Part shown: piece by piece, positions 1 to 9,201 of the stretch | How positions within the stretch are numbered: position 1 is the first letter of the stretch | Layout: every line of letters begins with the position of its first letter | Source of the DNA: Micrococcaceae bacterium RIT 802 | GTDB lineage: Bacteria > Actinomycetota > Actinomycetes > Actinomycetales > Micrococcaceae | DNA length: 58,634 nt | Reading direction: 5' to 3' | Assembly (NCBI GenBank): GCA_016892645.1 | Contig: JAFEMX010000020.1 | Span: 1-58,634, forward strand | Notes under the pieces: model-generated | What the model was told of the DNA's origin: nothing | Databases searched by the model: none | The model's input: the letters and a program-made list of their open reading frames with translations, nothing else | Position numbers and translations under genes: made by a program

Positions 1-88
1 CCTTGCCGCCCGCCCCGGATGCCCCGGCGGCAGGCGCGGATGCCAGCGCCGCGGGCGCGGAATCCGGAACCACCAAAGACTCGAACAT
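1..88 (-). CDS. N-terminal fragment of a gene running off the left edge; possible DUF222/HNH-type (13E12 family) protein
   Basis: Only the first 29 codons are in the window. They start at ATG 88 and read MFESLVVPDSAPAA, then an Ala/Gly-rich stretch. The start codon sits inside an SOS-like palindrome (81-96), and a TAGAAT -10 ends 7 nt before it, so the mRNA would be leaderless. A second copy of the same arrangement at 35785 begins MFESK. Actinobacterial DUF222/HNH (REP13E12-type) proteins are known LexA-regulated genes, and an MFE(S) start under an SOS box fits them. The diagnostic DUF222 and HNH regions lie outside the window, so the family name is inference. Confidence 0.35.
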   Translation of the reverse strand, partial: MFESLVVPDSAPAALASAPAAGASGAGGK

Positions 89-101
89 GTATTCGATTCT
101 A
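81..101 (-). promoter_or_regulatory. SOS-like (LexA-type) box overlapping a leaderless start, plus -10 element
   Basis: Positions 81-96 read TCGAACATGTATTCGA, close to the actinobacterial LexA consensus TCGAAC-N4-GTTCGA (one half-site departs). On the minus strand the -10 TAGAAT occupies 101-96, and the ATG at 88 lies inside the palindrome. A repressor bound here would cover both the transcription and the translation start. The near-identical site at 35778-35793 supports a real, repeated regulatory element. Confidence 0.5.
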
Positions 102-203
102 CCGGGCCACCCCCACCAGAACCCCGGAAAAACAACCTGTGAGGGGATAGTCCCCCACCACATCGCGCCGCGATAAGCGTGCGGCCGGCAAACACCCGGC
201 TCA

Positions 204-875
204 CTAGATCAACGGCGCGCCCTGCCTGACCAGGGTGTGGCCACCCGAGGATGTGAGCCGCTGCCACCGGCCCTGTCCGTACATCCGGCTGCGGGCACCC
301 GGGCGCAGGAAGCCCAGCGATTCGGCGGCGAAGGCCGCGCCCAGGGGCAGATCGATGTCGTCGGGGCCCGCCTGGCAGGCAGCGGACCAGATGCGCCCGC
401 GCACTGTCTCCAGCACCGGCCGTCCGGCGTTCGGCGGCAGTGCCTCGGCGACGGCGTGCATGCCGGCCTCCGCCTCGGCGGCCAGGGCATCGTCGTCGTA
501 CTCCCCCAGCGTTTCCCAGCCGGCCAGCGGTGGGGTGATGCCGGCCCAGGCGGCCCGGGATTCGGCCGGTGGCAGCGGAAGCGAGGTGTCCGCGTCGCCG
601 GCGCGGGCCAACCGGTCCGTGAGGGCGCCGAGCTCGTAGACGGCCACGAACCCGTCCGCGGTGGACGATGACAGCTTGGCCACGCGCAGCCCCAGGACGG
701 TCGGCACCGTGCTCCCGATGGCTTCCTGGGCGAGCACCGGGACGTATACCGCCAACGCCGCGCCGACGACCTGGAGCCGGGCTTGCCCGTCCTCCACCGT
801 GCGGGCACGTGCCAGGAAGGTGCGCAGGTCGGACATGGTTTCGGGATCGGCAAGCTGCAGGGCATCGGGAAGCAT
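204..875 (-). CDS. conserved hypothetical protein
   Basis: About 223 aa from the chosen ATG at 875 (MLPDALQLADPETMSDLRTFL). The reading frame extends to 974, but the extra N-terminus is Arg/Pro/Gly-rich and looks untranslated. An internal Met (MSDLRTFLARART) is another possible start. The protein is soluble with no signal peptide, Ala/Leu-rich and probably alpha/beta. It has no motif I can tie to a function. It resembles conserved hypothetical proteins of Arthrobacter-like bacteria. It is divergent from tesB, and the roughly 120 bp between them would hold both promoters. Confidence 0.6.
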   Translation of the reverse strand: MLPDALQLADPETMSDLRTFLARARTVEDGQARLQVVGAALAVYVPVLAQEAIGSTVPTVLGLRVAKLSSSTADGFVAVYELGALTDRLARAGDADTSLPLPPAESRAAWAGITPPLAGWETLGEYDDDALAAEAEAGMHAVAEALPPNAGRPVLETVRGRIWSAACQAGPDDIDLPLGAAFAAESLGFLRPGARSRMYGQGRWQRLTSSGGHTLVRQGAPLI

Positions 876-993
876 GCTCCCATGCTGCCATCCCCGTGCC
901 CCCGGGCGCCAAGCGGTCCGTCTCCCCCGCTTGATCGTCATGCTCGGGGCCGGATAGTCTCGAGCGCAGACCAAGCCTTACCGAGGAGTAATA

Positions 994-1950
994 GTGACCG
1001 ATCGCGAATCGCCCCAATCCCTCGTGGACCTCCTCGATCTCGACGGCGACGGGCAGCTGCGCACGAACGAGGACATCTTCGTCGGCCACACCCCTTCGCA
1101 AAGCCGGGACCGCGTGTTTGGCGGCCAGGTCGTGGCCCAGTCGGTCATTGCGGCCACGCGCACCGTCGAGGGCGGCCGTCCCATCCATTCGATGCACGGC
1201 TACTTCCTGCGTCCGGGGGATGTGCGCGTGCCGATCACGTTCGGCGTGGAACGGCTGCGGGACGGCCGCTCGTTCTCGGCCCGCCGGGTCCACGCCTACC
1301 AGAAGGGCCAGCCGATCCTCTCGATGATCGCCTCGTTCCAGGAGCCGGCCGACGGGTTGGAGCACCAGGTCCAGATGCCCGCCGGAATCCCGGCCCCCGA
1401 GGACCTGCCGACGACCGCCGAGCTCATCGGGAAGATCAACCATCCCATTGCCCGCGAATGGGCCTACAGGCGCCCGTTCGACATCCGCTACATTGAACAG
1501 CCGCTGTACTTCGAGCCCCCGGCCGGTGTCGGGCAGACGGCCACGAACGCCGTGTGGATGAAGGCCTTCGAGCAGTTGCCGGACGATCCGGCCCTGCACC
1601 GCGCGGCCCTGGCCTACGGCAGCGACTACACGTTGCTCGAATCGGTGCTGCGCCGGCATGGCCTGCCGTGGATCACCCCCGGCATGAACGTGGCCAGCCT
1701 GGACCACGCCATGTGGTGGCATCGCGACGTCAAGGTCGATGACTGGCTGCTCTACGTCCAGGAGAGCCCCAGTTCCTCCGGAGCCCGCGGGCTGGGCCAG
1801 GGGCGTTTCTTCACCCGCGACGGTGTCCTGGTGGCCAGCGTCGCGCAGGAGGGCATGGTGCGCGTGCCAGCGGACAGGAAGTCCAAGTTCGTCGGCGGGG
1901 TGCAGTCGCGGATCATGCGCGCGGCGATCAAGCGCGACCAGCAGCGCTGA
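994..1950 (+). CDS. tesB: acyl-CoA thioesterase II
   Basis: 318 aa. Two fused hot-dog domains, as in TesB, which hydrolyses medium- and long-chain acyl-CoA to free fatty acid and CoA. The N-terminal half has the family motif FGGQVVAQS (around residues 44-52) and the 'SMHGYFLRPGD' stretch. The C-terminal half has 'YGSDYTLLES' and 'SLDHAMWWHRDVKVDDWLLY', followed by 'GARGLGQGRFFTRDG', which hold the conserved Asp/Ser/Gln region. GTG start at 994 after a GAGGAG ribosome site. Length matches the family (about 290-320 aa). It is probably monocistronic and ends at the shared terminator before ettA. Confidence 0.9.
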   Translation: MTDRESPQSLVDLLDLDGDGQLRTNEDIFVGHTPSQSRDRVFGGQVVAQSVIAATRTVEGGRPIHSMHGYFLRPGDVRVPITFGVERLRDGRSFSARRVHAYQKGQPILSMIASFQEPADGLEHQVQMPAGIPAPEDLPTTAELIGKINHPIAREWAYRRPFDIRYIEQPLYFEPPAGVGQTATNAVWMKAFEQLPDDPALHRAALAYGSDYTLLESVLRRHGLPWITPGMNVASLDHAMWWHRDVKVDDWLLYVQESPSSSGARGLGQGRFFTRDGVLVASVAQEGMVRVPADRKSKFVGGVQSRIMRAAIKRDQQR

Positions 1951-2034
1951 CCCGGGCACGACGGCGGCACCTGGCTCGCGCGGGCACCCCCACCGATGGC
2001 CTTGGCCGGGGTAGCCTGCCCGGCAGGGAACGCA

Positions 2035-2077
2035 ACAGCGCCCCCTGCGGACCTCGTGGGTCAGCAGGGGGCGCTGT
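2035..2077. terminator. bidirectional intrinsic terminator between tesB and ettA
   Basis: Perfect 14-bp inverted repeat: arm 2035-2048 (ACAGCGCCCCCTGC), its complement at 2064-2077, and a 15-nt loop. It lies between the convergent stops of tesB (1950) and ettA (2095). There is no clear T-run, as is common in high-GC actinobacteria. Confidence 0.7.
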
Positions 2078-2094
2078 CGTGGGTACCGCTACCG

Positions 2095-3777
<1,683 letters not shown>

Positions 3778-3892
3778 GCCCACTAGGCTAGTCGTTTCGG
3801 GGGCCAAACCCCTATTTGGGATCAGCTCCGGCCGGGCATCGCCTGCCCGGCCCCGGAACCCGTGGCCCCGGCTGCGCACCATGGCCCCACCC

Positions 3893-4420
3893 TCATCCGG
3901 CAAGATAGCTGGGCCCGGCGTCCCGATCCCCGTCCCGATCGGATGCACCGACGTCGCCGGCGCCCCGGTCTGGTCCATCCCCGCCGTCGAATTCCTCGCC
4001 ATCGACCGCGAAGTCGCTCGCCGGCGCTTCGGTCCCGGCACGCATGGGCAGGTGCGGGAGCCGGTAGAACTCGGCGGTGCCGAACTTCAGGTCGTGGCCG
4101 ACGAACTGCGCCTCGATATCGATGCCCATCCCCGTGCTGCCGTCCTCGCGGGTGAACTGGTCGATCTTGGCGTACCCGCCCACGAAGACCCGTTGACCCT
4201 TCCGGATCGACGCCGCCGCGTTCAGGCCGAGCTGGTTGAAGACCTTGATCGTGTACCAGTTGGTGCTCTTGTTCTCCCACTCCCCCGTCTCGGCGTTCTT
4301 GCCCCGGTTGTCCGTTCCGACACGGAACTGGGTGACCTGGAAGTTGTTGGCGTGGGTGCGGGTGATCGGATCGGTGCCGACGTTGCCGACCACGGTGATG
4401 AAGTTGTTGGCGTCTCTCAT
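3893..4420 (-). CDS. single-stranded DNA-binding protein paralogue
   Basis: 175 aa from ATG 4420, with a strong GGAGGACACC site directly upstream. Residues 1-110 form a typical SSB OB-fold: 'FITVVGNVGTDP', 'FRVGT', 'WYTIKVFNQLGLNAAASIRKGQRVFVGG', then 'AQFVGHDLKFG'. The tail is acidic and Gly/Asp-rich but ends …DAGPSYLAG. It lacks the DDDxPF-type acidic tip by which canonical SSB recruits replication partners. That suggests a secondary SSB (SsbB-like) rather than the essential replicative one, which normally sits with rpsF/rpsR. Upstream of ettA on the same strand. Confidence 0.85.
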   Translation of the reverse strand: MRDANNFITVVGNVGTDPITRTHANNFQVTQFRVGTDNRGKNAETGEWENKSTNWYTIKVFNQLGLNAAASIRKGQRVFVGGYAKIDQFTREDGSTGMGIDIEAQFVGHDLKFGTAEFYRLPHLPMRAGTEAPASDFAVDGEEFDGGDGPDRGAGDVGASDRDGDRDAGPSYLAG

Positions 4421-4601
4421 GGTGTCCTCCAAGGCTGGTGTCCATCGCGGAGCATCGTCGTCCCGCACCACCAGCGTCCCGGTCGGCTACCGGTCGACGG
4501 CACGGCGCGGACAGGACTGTGGACTGCGCCGCCCGAAGGGTGCGAGACCGCCGCCTGTGAGGGGCATGAGTGCCCGATGTGGCGTCGGCGTCGCGGCTCG
4601 C

Positions 4602-4607
4602 TAGAAT
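4602..4607 (+). promoter_or_regulatory. -10 element (TAGAAT) of tRNA-Arg
   Basis: TAGAAT lies 26 bp before the mature tRNA 5' end. I see no convincing -35, which is usual for this kind of genome. It is placed only by position and match to the -10 consensus. Confidence 0.4.
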
Positions 4608-4633
4608 GATTCGTGTTGCCCTCCGGGGCATCG

Positions 4634-4707
4634 GCCCCCGTAGCTCAGCTGGATAGAGCAACAGCCTTCTAATCTGTCGGTCGCGCGTTCGAATCGCGCC
4701 GGGGGCA
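4634..4707 (+). tRNA. tRNA-Arg (anticodon UCU)
   Basis: Acceptor stem GCCCCCG (4634-4640) pairs with CGGGGGC (4700-4706), with discriminator A at 4707 and CCA encoded at 4708-4710. The D arm 'TAGCTCAGCTGGATAGAGC' is present. The anticodon loop CTTCTAA gives UCU, which reads AGA/AGG. The T arm contains GTTCGAATC. The last anticodon-stem pair (C31/U39) is mismatched. The other arms are regular, so it looks functional. Confidence 0.93.
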
Positions 4708-4751
4708 CCACGCCGTGGGCGAGAGCCGCTGTACAGCGGAATCCGGCTGGC

Positions 4752-4757
4752 TAGGAT
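4752..4757 (+). promoter_or_regulatory. -10 element for a leaderless mRNA
   Basis: TAGGAT is followed by 6 nt and then ATG 4764. There is no Shine-Dalgarno sequence in the 6-nt gap. Same geometry as before several other genes in this window. Confidence 0.5.
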
Positions 4758-4763
4758 CAAGTC

Positions 4764-5330
4764 ATGCCACAGCCTCCGAAAGCAGACGCCATAGCGGCCG
4801 CTACGGGCATCAGCTGGAACGACTGGTGCCACCTCCTGGACCAGGCTTCCGCCCGGGCGCTCCCCCACGAGGCGATCGCCGTGCTCGCGGCCGAGCACAT
4901 CGCCGACCATGCGCAGGGCTCCGCGGCGGCCACCAACCACGAGTGGTGGGGGCAGGGTGTCGCGGTCTCCTACGAACAGCAGATCGGGCGGCGCGTGCCC
5001 GGCCAGACGAGCCGCGGCGACTTCCAGGTCGGCGTCAGCAAGACCTACACGGGCGGCCTGGATGCGGCCCTGCAGGCGTGGATCCGGCTTGTCGAGGGGC
5101 GGGCGTCGTTCGGCGGCGTTCCCGTCGAGGGCGAACCGCGGGTGTCCACCACCGAAAAATGGCGCTATTGGCGCACCGGCCTGGCCGACGGGTCGCGCGT
5201 GAGCGTCGACATCGGCAGGAAATCCGACGAAAAGTCCACCATCGGCATAAACCACACTAGACTGGGGACATCGGAGCAAGCAGAGGAATGGCGCGGCGTC
5301 TGGAGGGGGATCCTGGCCGGCCTGTCCTGA
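4764..5330 (+). CDS. DUF4287-like / AHSA1-associated protein of unknown function
   Basis: 188 aa, soluble. The N-terminus 'GISWNDWCHLLDQ', the 'PHEAIAVLAAEH' segment and 'HEWWGQGVAVSYEQQIGRRVPGQ' match the usual DUF4287 pattern (G-x-S-x-x-x-W … W-W-A/G-Q-x-V-x-V-x-Y-E). The C-terminal half ('KWRYWRTGLADGSRVSVDI … KSTIGINHTRLGTSEQAEEWRGVWRGILAGL') looks like the end of SRPBCC/AHSA1 proteins, where a lipid-like ligand pocket is expected. The biochemical role is unknown. Likely leaderless (TAGGAT at 4752). Stands alone between tRNA-Arg and the MFS gene. Confidence 0.6.
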   Translation: MPQPPKADAIAAATGISWNDWCHLLDQASARALPHEAIAVLAAEHIADHAQGSAAATNHEWWGQGVAVSYEQQIGRRVPGQTSRGDFQVGVSKTYTGGLDAALQAWIRLVEGRASFGGVPVEGEPRVSTTEKWRYWRTGLADGSRVSVDIGRKSDEKSTIGINHTRLGTSEQAEEWRGVWRGILAGLS

Positions 5331-5377
5331 CCCCGACGACTCGCCTTCCGCCCCCTCGTCCGTAGGAGTAGAACCAG

Positions 5378-6640
5378 GTGTCCACCACGCAGTCGACGGC
5401 GACGCGCGGCAGCCTCGCCGTGTGGCGCAACGCGGTCTTCGTCGTCTTCGCCGTCTCCGGCCTGGGATTCGCGTCCTGGGTCTCGCGCATCCCCGCGGTC
5501 CGTGACGGGATGGATTTGAGCACCGAAACGGTCGGGCTGCTGCTCTTCGGCCTGGCCATCGGGTCCATTGCCGGGTTGGCCCTGGCCCCGAACTACATGG
5601 CCCGGGTCGGCACGCGCCGGGCACTGCTCCATGCGCTGCTCGCCATGGCCGGGGCGACCGCCCTGCTGGGGTTCGCCGCCGGAACCGTGGAGTCGTTCGC
5701 GCTCTCGGCCGCCACGCTGTTCCTCTTCGGGTTCTTCTACAGCATCACCGACGTGGTGATGAACGTCGAGGGCGCAGCGGTGGAAAAGGCCGCCCGCCGG
5801 ACCCTGCTGCCGATGATGCACGCCTATTTCAGTTTCGGCACGATCCTCGGCGCCCTGCTCGGGGCCGCGGCGGCACGGTTCCAGGTGCCGATCGGCCTCC
5901 ACTTCGCCCTGGCCGGGGTGGCGATCGCCCTGGCGGGCGCCGTGGCGGTGCGCTTCATCCCCCGCCCCGACCAGCAGGGCCCCGGCACGACGGCGGAGCC
6001 AGGCCCCGCTGCCCTCGGCGCCACCGCGGCGTCCCCGGCCACCGGACGCCACGGATTCGCGTCCCGCCTGCGCGAGACGCTCATCATGGCCACCGAACCG
6101 CAACTGCTCTTCCTGGGCCTGATGGTCGTCGGCATGGCGTTCGTCGAAGGCGCAGCCAACGACTGGCTACCCCTGGCCGCCGTCGACGGCCACGGATTCG
6201 ACAACGCCGGCGGCGCCCTGGTCTACGGGACGTTCGTCGCGGCGATGACGCTGGGCCGTGCCACCGGCGGCCCGCTCATCGACCGGCTGGGCCGCCGCCT
6301 GACGCTGACGCTGATGGGTTCACTCGGATTCGTGGGCATCATGGTCTTCATCCTGACCAACGAACACTGGACGGCCTTCTGCGCCGCGGCCCTCTGGGGG
6401 CTCGGCGGCTCGCTCGGCTTCCCGGTCGGCGTTTCCGCCGCAGCGGACCACCCCACCGATGCCGCCCGCCGGGTGTCCATCGTCTCGATCTTCGGTTACA
6501 CCGCGTTCCTGGTCGGCCCGCCGATCCTCGGGTTCATCGGCCAGCACCTGGGCATCCTCGACGCGTTCTACGTCGTCGCGGCCATGCTGCTGGTCTCCCT
6601 GCTGGTGACCCCGCGTGCCATGAGCGCCCGGGCGCGCTGA
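5378..6640 (+). CDS. MFS transporter, YbjJ-like
   Basis: 420 aa with about 12 hydrophobic segments in two blocks of six, split by a polar, Pro/Ala/Gly-rich loop (about residues 195-225). This is the major facilitator layout. The start 'FAVSGLGFASWVSRIPAVRDGMDLSTETVGLLLFGLAIGS' is typical of the YbjJ branch of inner-membrane MFS proteins. The cytoplasmic loop 2-3 motif is present as 'ARVGTRRAL', and the equivalent in the second half is 'DRLGRRLTL'. GTG start 5378 after AGGAG. Substrate unknown; proton-driven efflux is the usual expectation. Followed directly by a strong terminator. Confidence 0.8.
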   Translation: MSTTQSTATRGSLAVWRNAVFVVFAVSGLGFASWVSRIPAVRDGMDLSTETVGLLLFGLAIGSIAGLALAPNYMARVGTRRALLHALLAMAGATALLGFAAGTVESFALSAATLFLFGFFYSITDVVMNVEGAAVEKAARRTLLPMMHAYFSFGTILGALLGAAAARFQVPIGLHFALAGVAIALAGAVAVRFIPRPDQQGPGTTAEPGPAALGATAASPATGRHGFASRLRETLIMATEPQLLFLGLMVVGMAFVEGAANDWLPLAAVDGHGFDNAGGALVYGTFVAAMTLGRATGGPLIDRLGRRLTLTLMGSLGFVGIMVFILTNEHWTAFCAAALWGLGGSLGFPVGVSAAADHPTDAARRVSIVSIFGYTAFLVGPPILGFIGQHLGILDAFYVVAAMLLVSLLVTPRAMSARAR

Positions 6641-6658
6641 ACCCGGCACGCGCGCGCG

Positions 6659-6695
6659 ACGCGGCCCCCGACACCGTGAGTGCCGGGGGCCGCGT
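6659..6695. terminator. intrinsic terminator between MFS and SDR genes
   Basis: Perfect 12-bp inverted repeat: ACGCGGCCCCCG at 6659-6670 and its complement at 6684-6695, 13-nt loop. It lies between the convergent stops at 6640 and 6705 and probably serves both genes. Confidence 0.7.
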
Positions 6696-6704
6696 GTCGC
6701 GTCG

Positions 6705-7364
6705 TCAGTTGCCGCCGCGGGCGAACCACTCGGCCATCGGCACGTCGCCGTCGCAGAAGTCCAGCGTCGTGCCGATCGTCGCCGGTTGCGCGAGCGCCTC
6801 GGCGATGGCCAGCGCGACGTTGGCCCGCGAGGTCGGGGTGTCCCCGGTGATCGGGTGCTCCAACGGGGTGACCTTCCCGGTGGCCGGCTCCGACGTCAGC
6901 CGGCCCGGCCCGAGGACCGTCCAGTCCAGCGTGGATTTGCGCAGGTGCTCGTCGGCGGCGATCTTCGCGGACTGGTACGGGTAGAACGGGTCATCGAGCG
7001 AGGTCAGGTACCGCGTGTCGGCCGTGGCGAACGAGACCATGACGAAGCGCCGCACGCCGGCGGCCAGCGAGGCATTCATGATGCGGATGGCGGCGTCGCG
7101 GTCCACGGCGTAGGTGCGGTCGGCATCACCCCCGCCGGCTCCGGCGCTGAAGACCACGGCGTCGGCACCGGCCAGCGCCGGTTCCAGTTCCGGGCCGTGG
7201 GCCTGCTCGATGTCCAGCACCAGCGCGGTGGCGCCGGCAGCGCGCACGTCCTCGGCGTGGTCCGGGTTGCGGATGACCGAGGTGACCTGGTCTCCGCGTC
7301 CGGACAGCTCGCGGGCCAGCAGCAGGGCGACCTGGCCGTGGCCGCCGATCACGACGATCTTCAT
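6705..7364 (-). CDS. NAD(P)-binding SDR-type oxidoreductase (atypical SDR5)
   Basis: 219 aa. The N-terminal Rossmann motif GGHGQVALLLARELSGRG (G-x-x-G-x-x-A/G) binds NAD(P). 'DIEQAHGPELEPALAGADAVVFSAGAGG' is the usual second strand and third loop. 'MVSFATADTRY … YPYQSAKIAADEHLRKSTLDWTVLGPGRLT' matches the YwnB/YtfG-like atypical SDRs, whose Y-x-x-x-K pair is relaxed to Y-x-S-A-K. These proteins act as quinone or flavin reductases or redox sensors; the substrate here is unknown. AGGAG site 8 nt before ATG 7364. The aldo/keto reductase lies upstream on the same strand (70 bp), so co-transcription is possible. Confidence 0.8.
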   Translation of the reverse strand: MKIVVIGGHGQVALLLARELSGRGDQVTSVIRNPDHAEDVRAAGATALVLDIEQAHGPELEPALAGADAVVFSAGAGGGDADRTYAVDRDAAIRIMNASLAAGVRRFVMVSFATADTRYLTSLDDPFYPYQSAKIAADEHLRKSTLDWTVLGPGRLTSEPATGKVTPLEHPITGDTPTSRANVALAIAEALAQPATIGTTLDFCDGDVPMAEWFARGGN

Positions 7365-7433
7365 GGGTGTGCTCCTGTGCTCACGGGGATGGGGTGGACG
7401 GGCATGCGGTGGACGGGCATGGGGCCGGACCGG

Positions 7434-8273
7434 TCAGTGGCCGAAGGCCATCGGGTCCGCCGGGGCCGGCCCGGTGCCATCCAGCGCGTCGATCGCCGCC
7501 ATCTGGCCGGCGTCGAGCTCGAAGGAGAAGACGTCGAGGTTGGACTTCTGCCGTTCCGGATCCGTGGACTTCGGGATCGGGGAGGCGCCGTGCTGCAGGT
7601 TCCAGCGCAGCACCACCTGGGCGGCGGTGACCGAGTGCGCGGCGGCTGCCGTGGTGACCGGCTCGGCGTCGAGGACGGCGCCGCGGCCCAACGGGCTCCA
7701 GGCCTGGGTGAAGATCCCGTGCTTTTCGTGGAAGGCGATGTCCTCGGCGCGCATCCACAGCGGGGAGTGCTGGATCTGGTTGACATCCGGAACCACCCCG
7801 GTGGCGTCCATGAGTTCGGTGAGCTGGTCCCGGGTGAAGTTGGAGGTGCCGATCGCCCGGACCTTGCCCTTGGAGAGCAGCTTGGCCAGTCCCTTGTACG
7901 CGTCGACGTAGGTGCCCTGGGCCGGGTTGGGCCAGTGGATGAGCAGCAGGTCGATGTAGTCCAGGCCGAGGCGTTCGATCGAGTGGCGCCAGGCGGTGCG
8001 CACGCCGTCGTACGAATGCCATTCGGCGTTGAGCTTGGTGGTCACGAAGAGCTCGTTGCGGGCCAGCGGCGAGCGGGCGATCGCCTGGCCGACACCCTCC
8101 TCGTTGCGGTAGTTCTCGGCGGTGTCGATGAGCCGGTAGCCGGCCTCGATCGCGTGCAGCACGGCGGCGCCGGCTTCGGTATCGTCCATGGGCCAGGTGC
8201 CCAGTCCGATCATCGGGATCTCGGCGCCATTGGCGAGCTTTTTGACGGGAACTGCAGCTGGGTTCTCTGACAT
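7434..8273 (-). CDS. aldo/keto reductase (2,5-diketo-D-gluconate reductase-like)
   Basis: 279 aa, TIM-barrel AKR of the AKR5 type. The catalytic tetrad is visible: Asp and Tyr in 'LIDTAENYRNE', Lys in 'LFVTTKLNAE' and His in 'DLLLIHWPNP'. The NADPH-binding end includes 'PIPKSTDPERQKSNLDVFSFEL'. Reduces aldehydes or ketones with NADPH; the natural substrate cannot be read from sequence. Start ATG 8273 has GAGGGA as a possible ribosome site, and a TAGCAT -10 exactly 6 nt upstream as an alternative leaderless signal. Divergent from the HAD gene at 8345. Confidence 0.88.
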   Translation of the reverse strand: MSENPAAVPVKKLANGAEIPMIGLGTWPMDDTEAGAAVLHAIEAGYRLIDTAENYRNEEGVGQAIARSPLARNELFVTTKLNAEWHSYDGVRTAWRHSIERLGLDYIDLLLIHWPNPAQGTYVDAYKGLAKLLSKGKVRAIGTSNFTRDQLTELMDATGVVPDVNQIQHSPLWMRAEDIAFHEKHGIFTQAWSPLGRGAVLDAEPVTTAAAAHSVTAAQVVLRWNLQHGASPIPKSTDPERQKSNLDVFSFELDAGQMAAIDALDGTGPAPADPMAFGH

Positions 8274-8279
8274 TCCCTC

Positions 8280-8285
8280 ATGCTA
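8280..8285 (-). promoter_or_regulatory. -10 element before the aldo/keto reductase
   Basis: TAGCAT on the minus strand, then 6 nt (GAGGGA), then ATG 8273. The 6-nt gap could also act as a Shine-Dalgarno of a longer transcript, so leaderless status is less certain here. Confidence 0.4.
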
Positions 8286-8332
8286 ACGTGCCACGCCCGA
8301 TCCTGCGCGGACCCGCCGTCGTGCACTCTCGA

Positions 8333-8338
8333 TAGGGT
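8333..8338 (+). promoter_or_regulatory. -10 element for leaderless HAD gene
   Basis: TAGGGT, then GGGTTG (6 nt), then ATG 8345. A TTG at 8342 gives one residue more but does not fit the -10/start spacing seen elsewhere. Confidence 0.5.
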
Positions 8339-8344
8339 GGGTTG

Positions 8345-9034
8345 ATGGACACCAGCACCTCCCCCGCGCCCCGCGCCACCGACGCCGACCACCTCGACGC
8401 CGACGCCCTGCTCTTCGACCTGGACGGCACCCTGATCGATTCGACCCGGGCCACGGAGATCTGCTGGCAGGAGTGGTCGCACCGGCTCGGGCTCGGCGAC
8501 CACGGGCAGCACCCGCACGGCGTGCCGGCGCGCGACGTCGTCGCCGACCGGGTGGAGCCGGCCCGCCGGGCCGAGGCGCTCCAGCTCATCGAGCGCCTCG
8601 AGGTCGCCCAGACCGAGGGCATCGCCATCAAGGACGGGGTCGCCGAGCTGCTGGCGGGCCTGCCGGCGGAGAAGTGGGCGATCGTCACCTCCTGCACCGC
8701 GGAACTGGCGGCGGTCCGCCTGGCACTGGTCGGGATCGCTGCCCCGGCAGTGCTGGTCACCGCCGATTCGGTCACCCGCGGCAAGCCCGACCCGGAGGGC
8801 TACCTGGCCGCCGCGTCGGCGCTGGGCGTCGACCCGCGGCGGACGGTCGTCTTCGAGGACGCACCGGCCGGGGTCCAGGCCGGCAACGCCGCCGGGGCGT
8901 GGACGCTGGGCATTGCCGGAACGTACGACGCCGGTGCGCTGGCTGCCTCGAAGATCGTCACCACGCTGGCCGGCACCACCGTGACGGCCGGCGCCGGCGG
9001 GACCGCACTGCGCGTGGGATTCCCCCGCGGCTGA
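8345..9034 (+). CDS. HAD-IA family phosphatase (sugar-phosphatase-like)
   Basis: 229 aa. The HAD motifs are complete: motif I 'LLFDLDGTLID' (nucleophile Asp), motif II 'IVTSCT' (Thr/Ser), motif III Lys in 'GKPDPEGYLAAASALG', and motif IV 'VVFEDAPAGVQAGNAAG'. The small helical cap between motifs I and II and 'EDAPAGVQAG' resemble YfbT/YniC or glycerol-3-phosphatase-type enzymes, which dephosphorylate sugar phosphates such as 2-deoxyglucose-6-P. Cytoplasmic and Mg2+-dependent by family. Start chosen from the leaderless -10 at 8333. Confidence 0.85.
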   Translation: MDTSTSPAPRATDADHLDADALLFDLDGTLIDSTRATEICWQEWSHRLGLGDHGQHPHGVPARDVVADRVEPARRAEALQLIERLEVAQTEGIAIKDGVAELLAGLPAEKWAIVTSCTAELAAVRLALVGIAAPAVLVTADSVTRGKPDPEGYLAAASALGVDPRRTVVFEDAPAGVQAGNAAGAWTLGIAGTYDAGALAASKIVTTLAGTTVTAGAGGTALRVGFPRG

Positions 9035-9201
9035 CCCGGGCCAACGGCCGTCCGGGGGCGTCCCCCACATCGCCTGTGACGAAGCGCACAACGCCGTGCG
9101 GAAATATGCAGACGCATGGACCGGTTGGCCCTGACGACACAGCAAATACCTGACGGTGGCGTGCAGACGCGTCCACCACGTCGCTTCGGAAGGACCCACC
9201 C

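Noticed and set aside
9107-9180. Repeated TGCAGACGC before rutE considered as a riboswitch or tandem operator
   Set aside because: Only two imperfect copies and no conserved RNA fold; kept as a note in the rutE entry.
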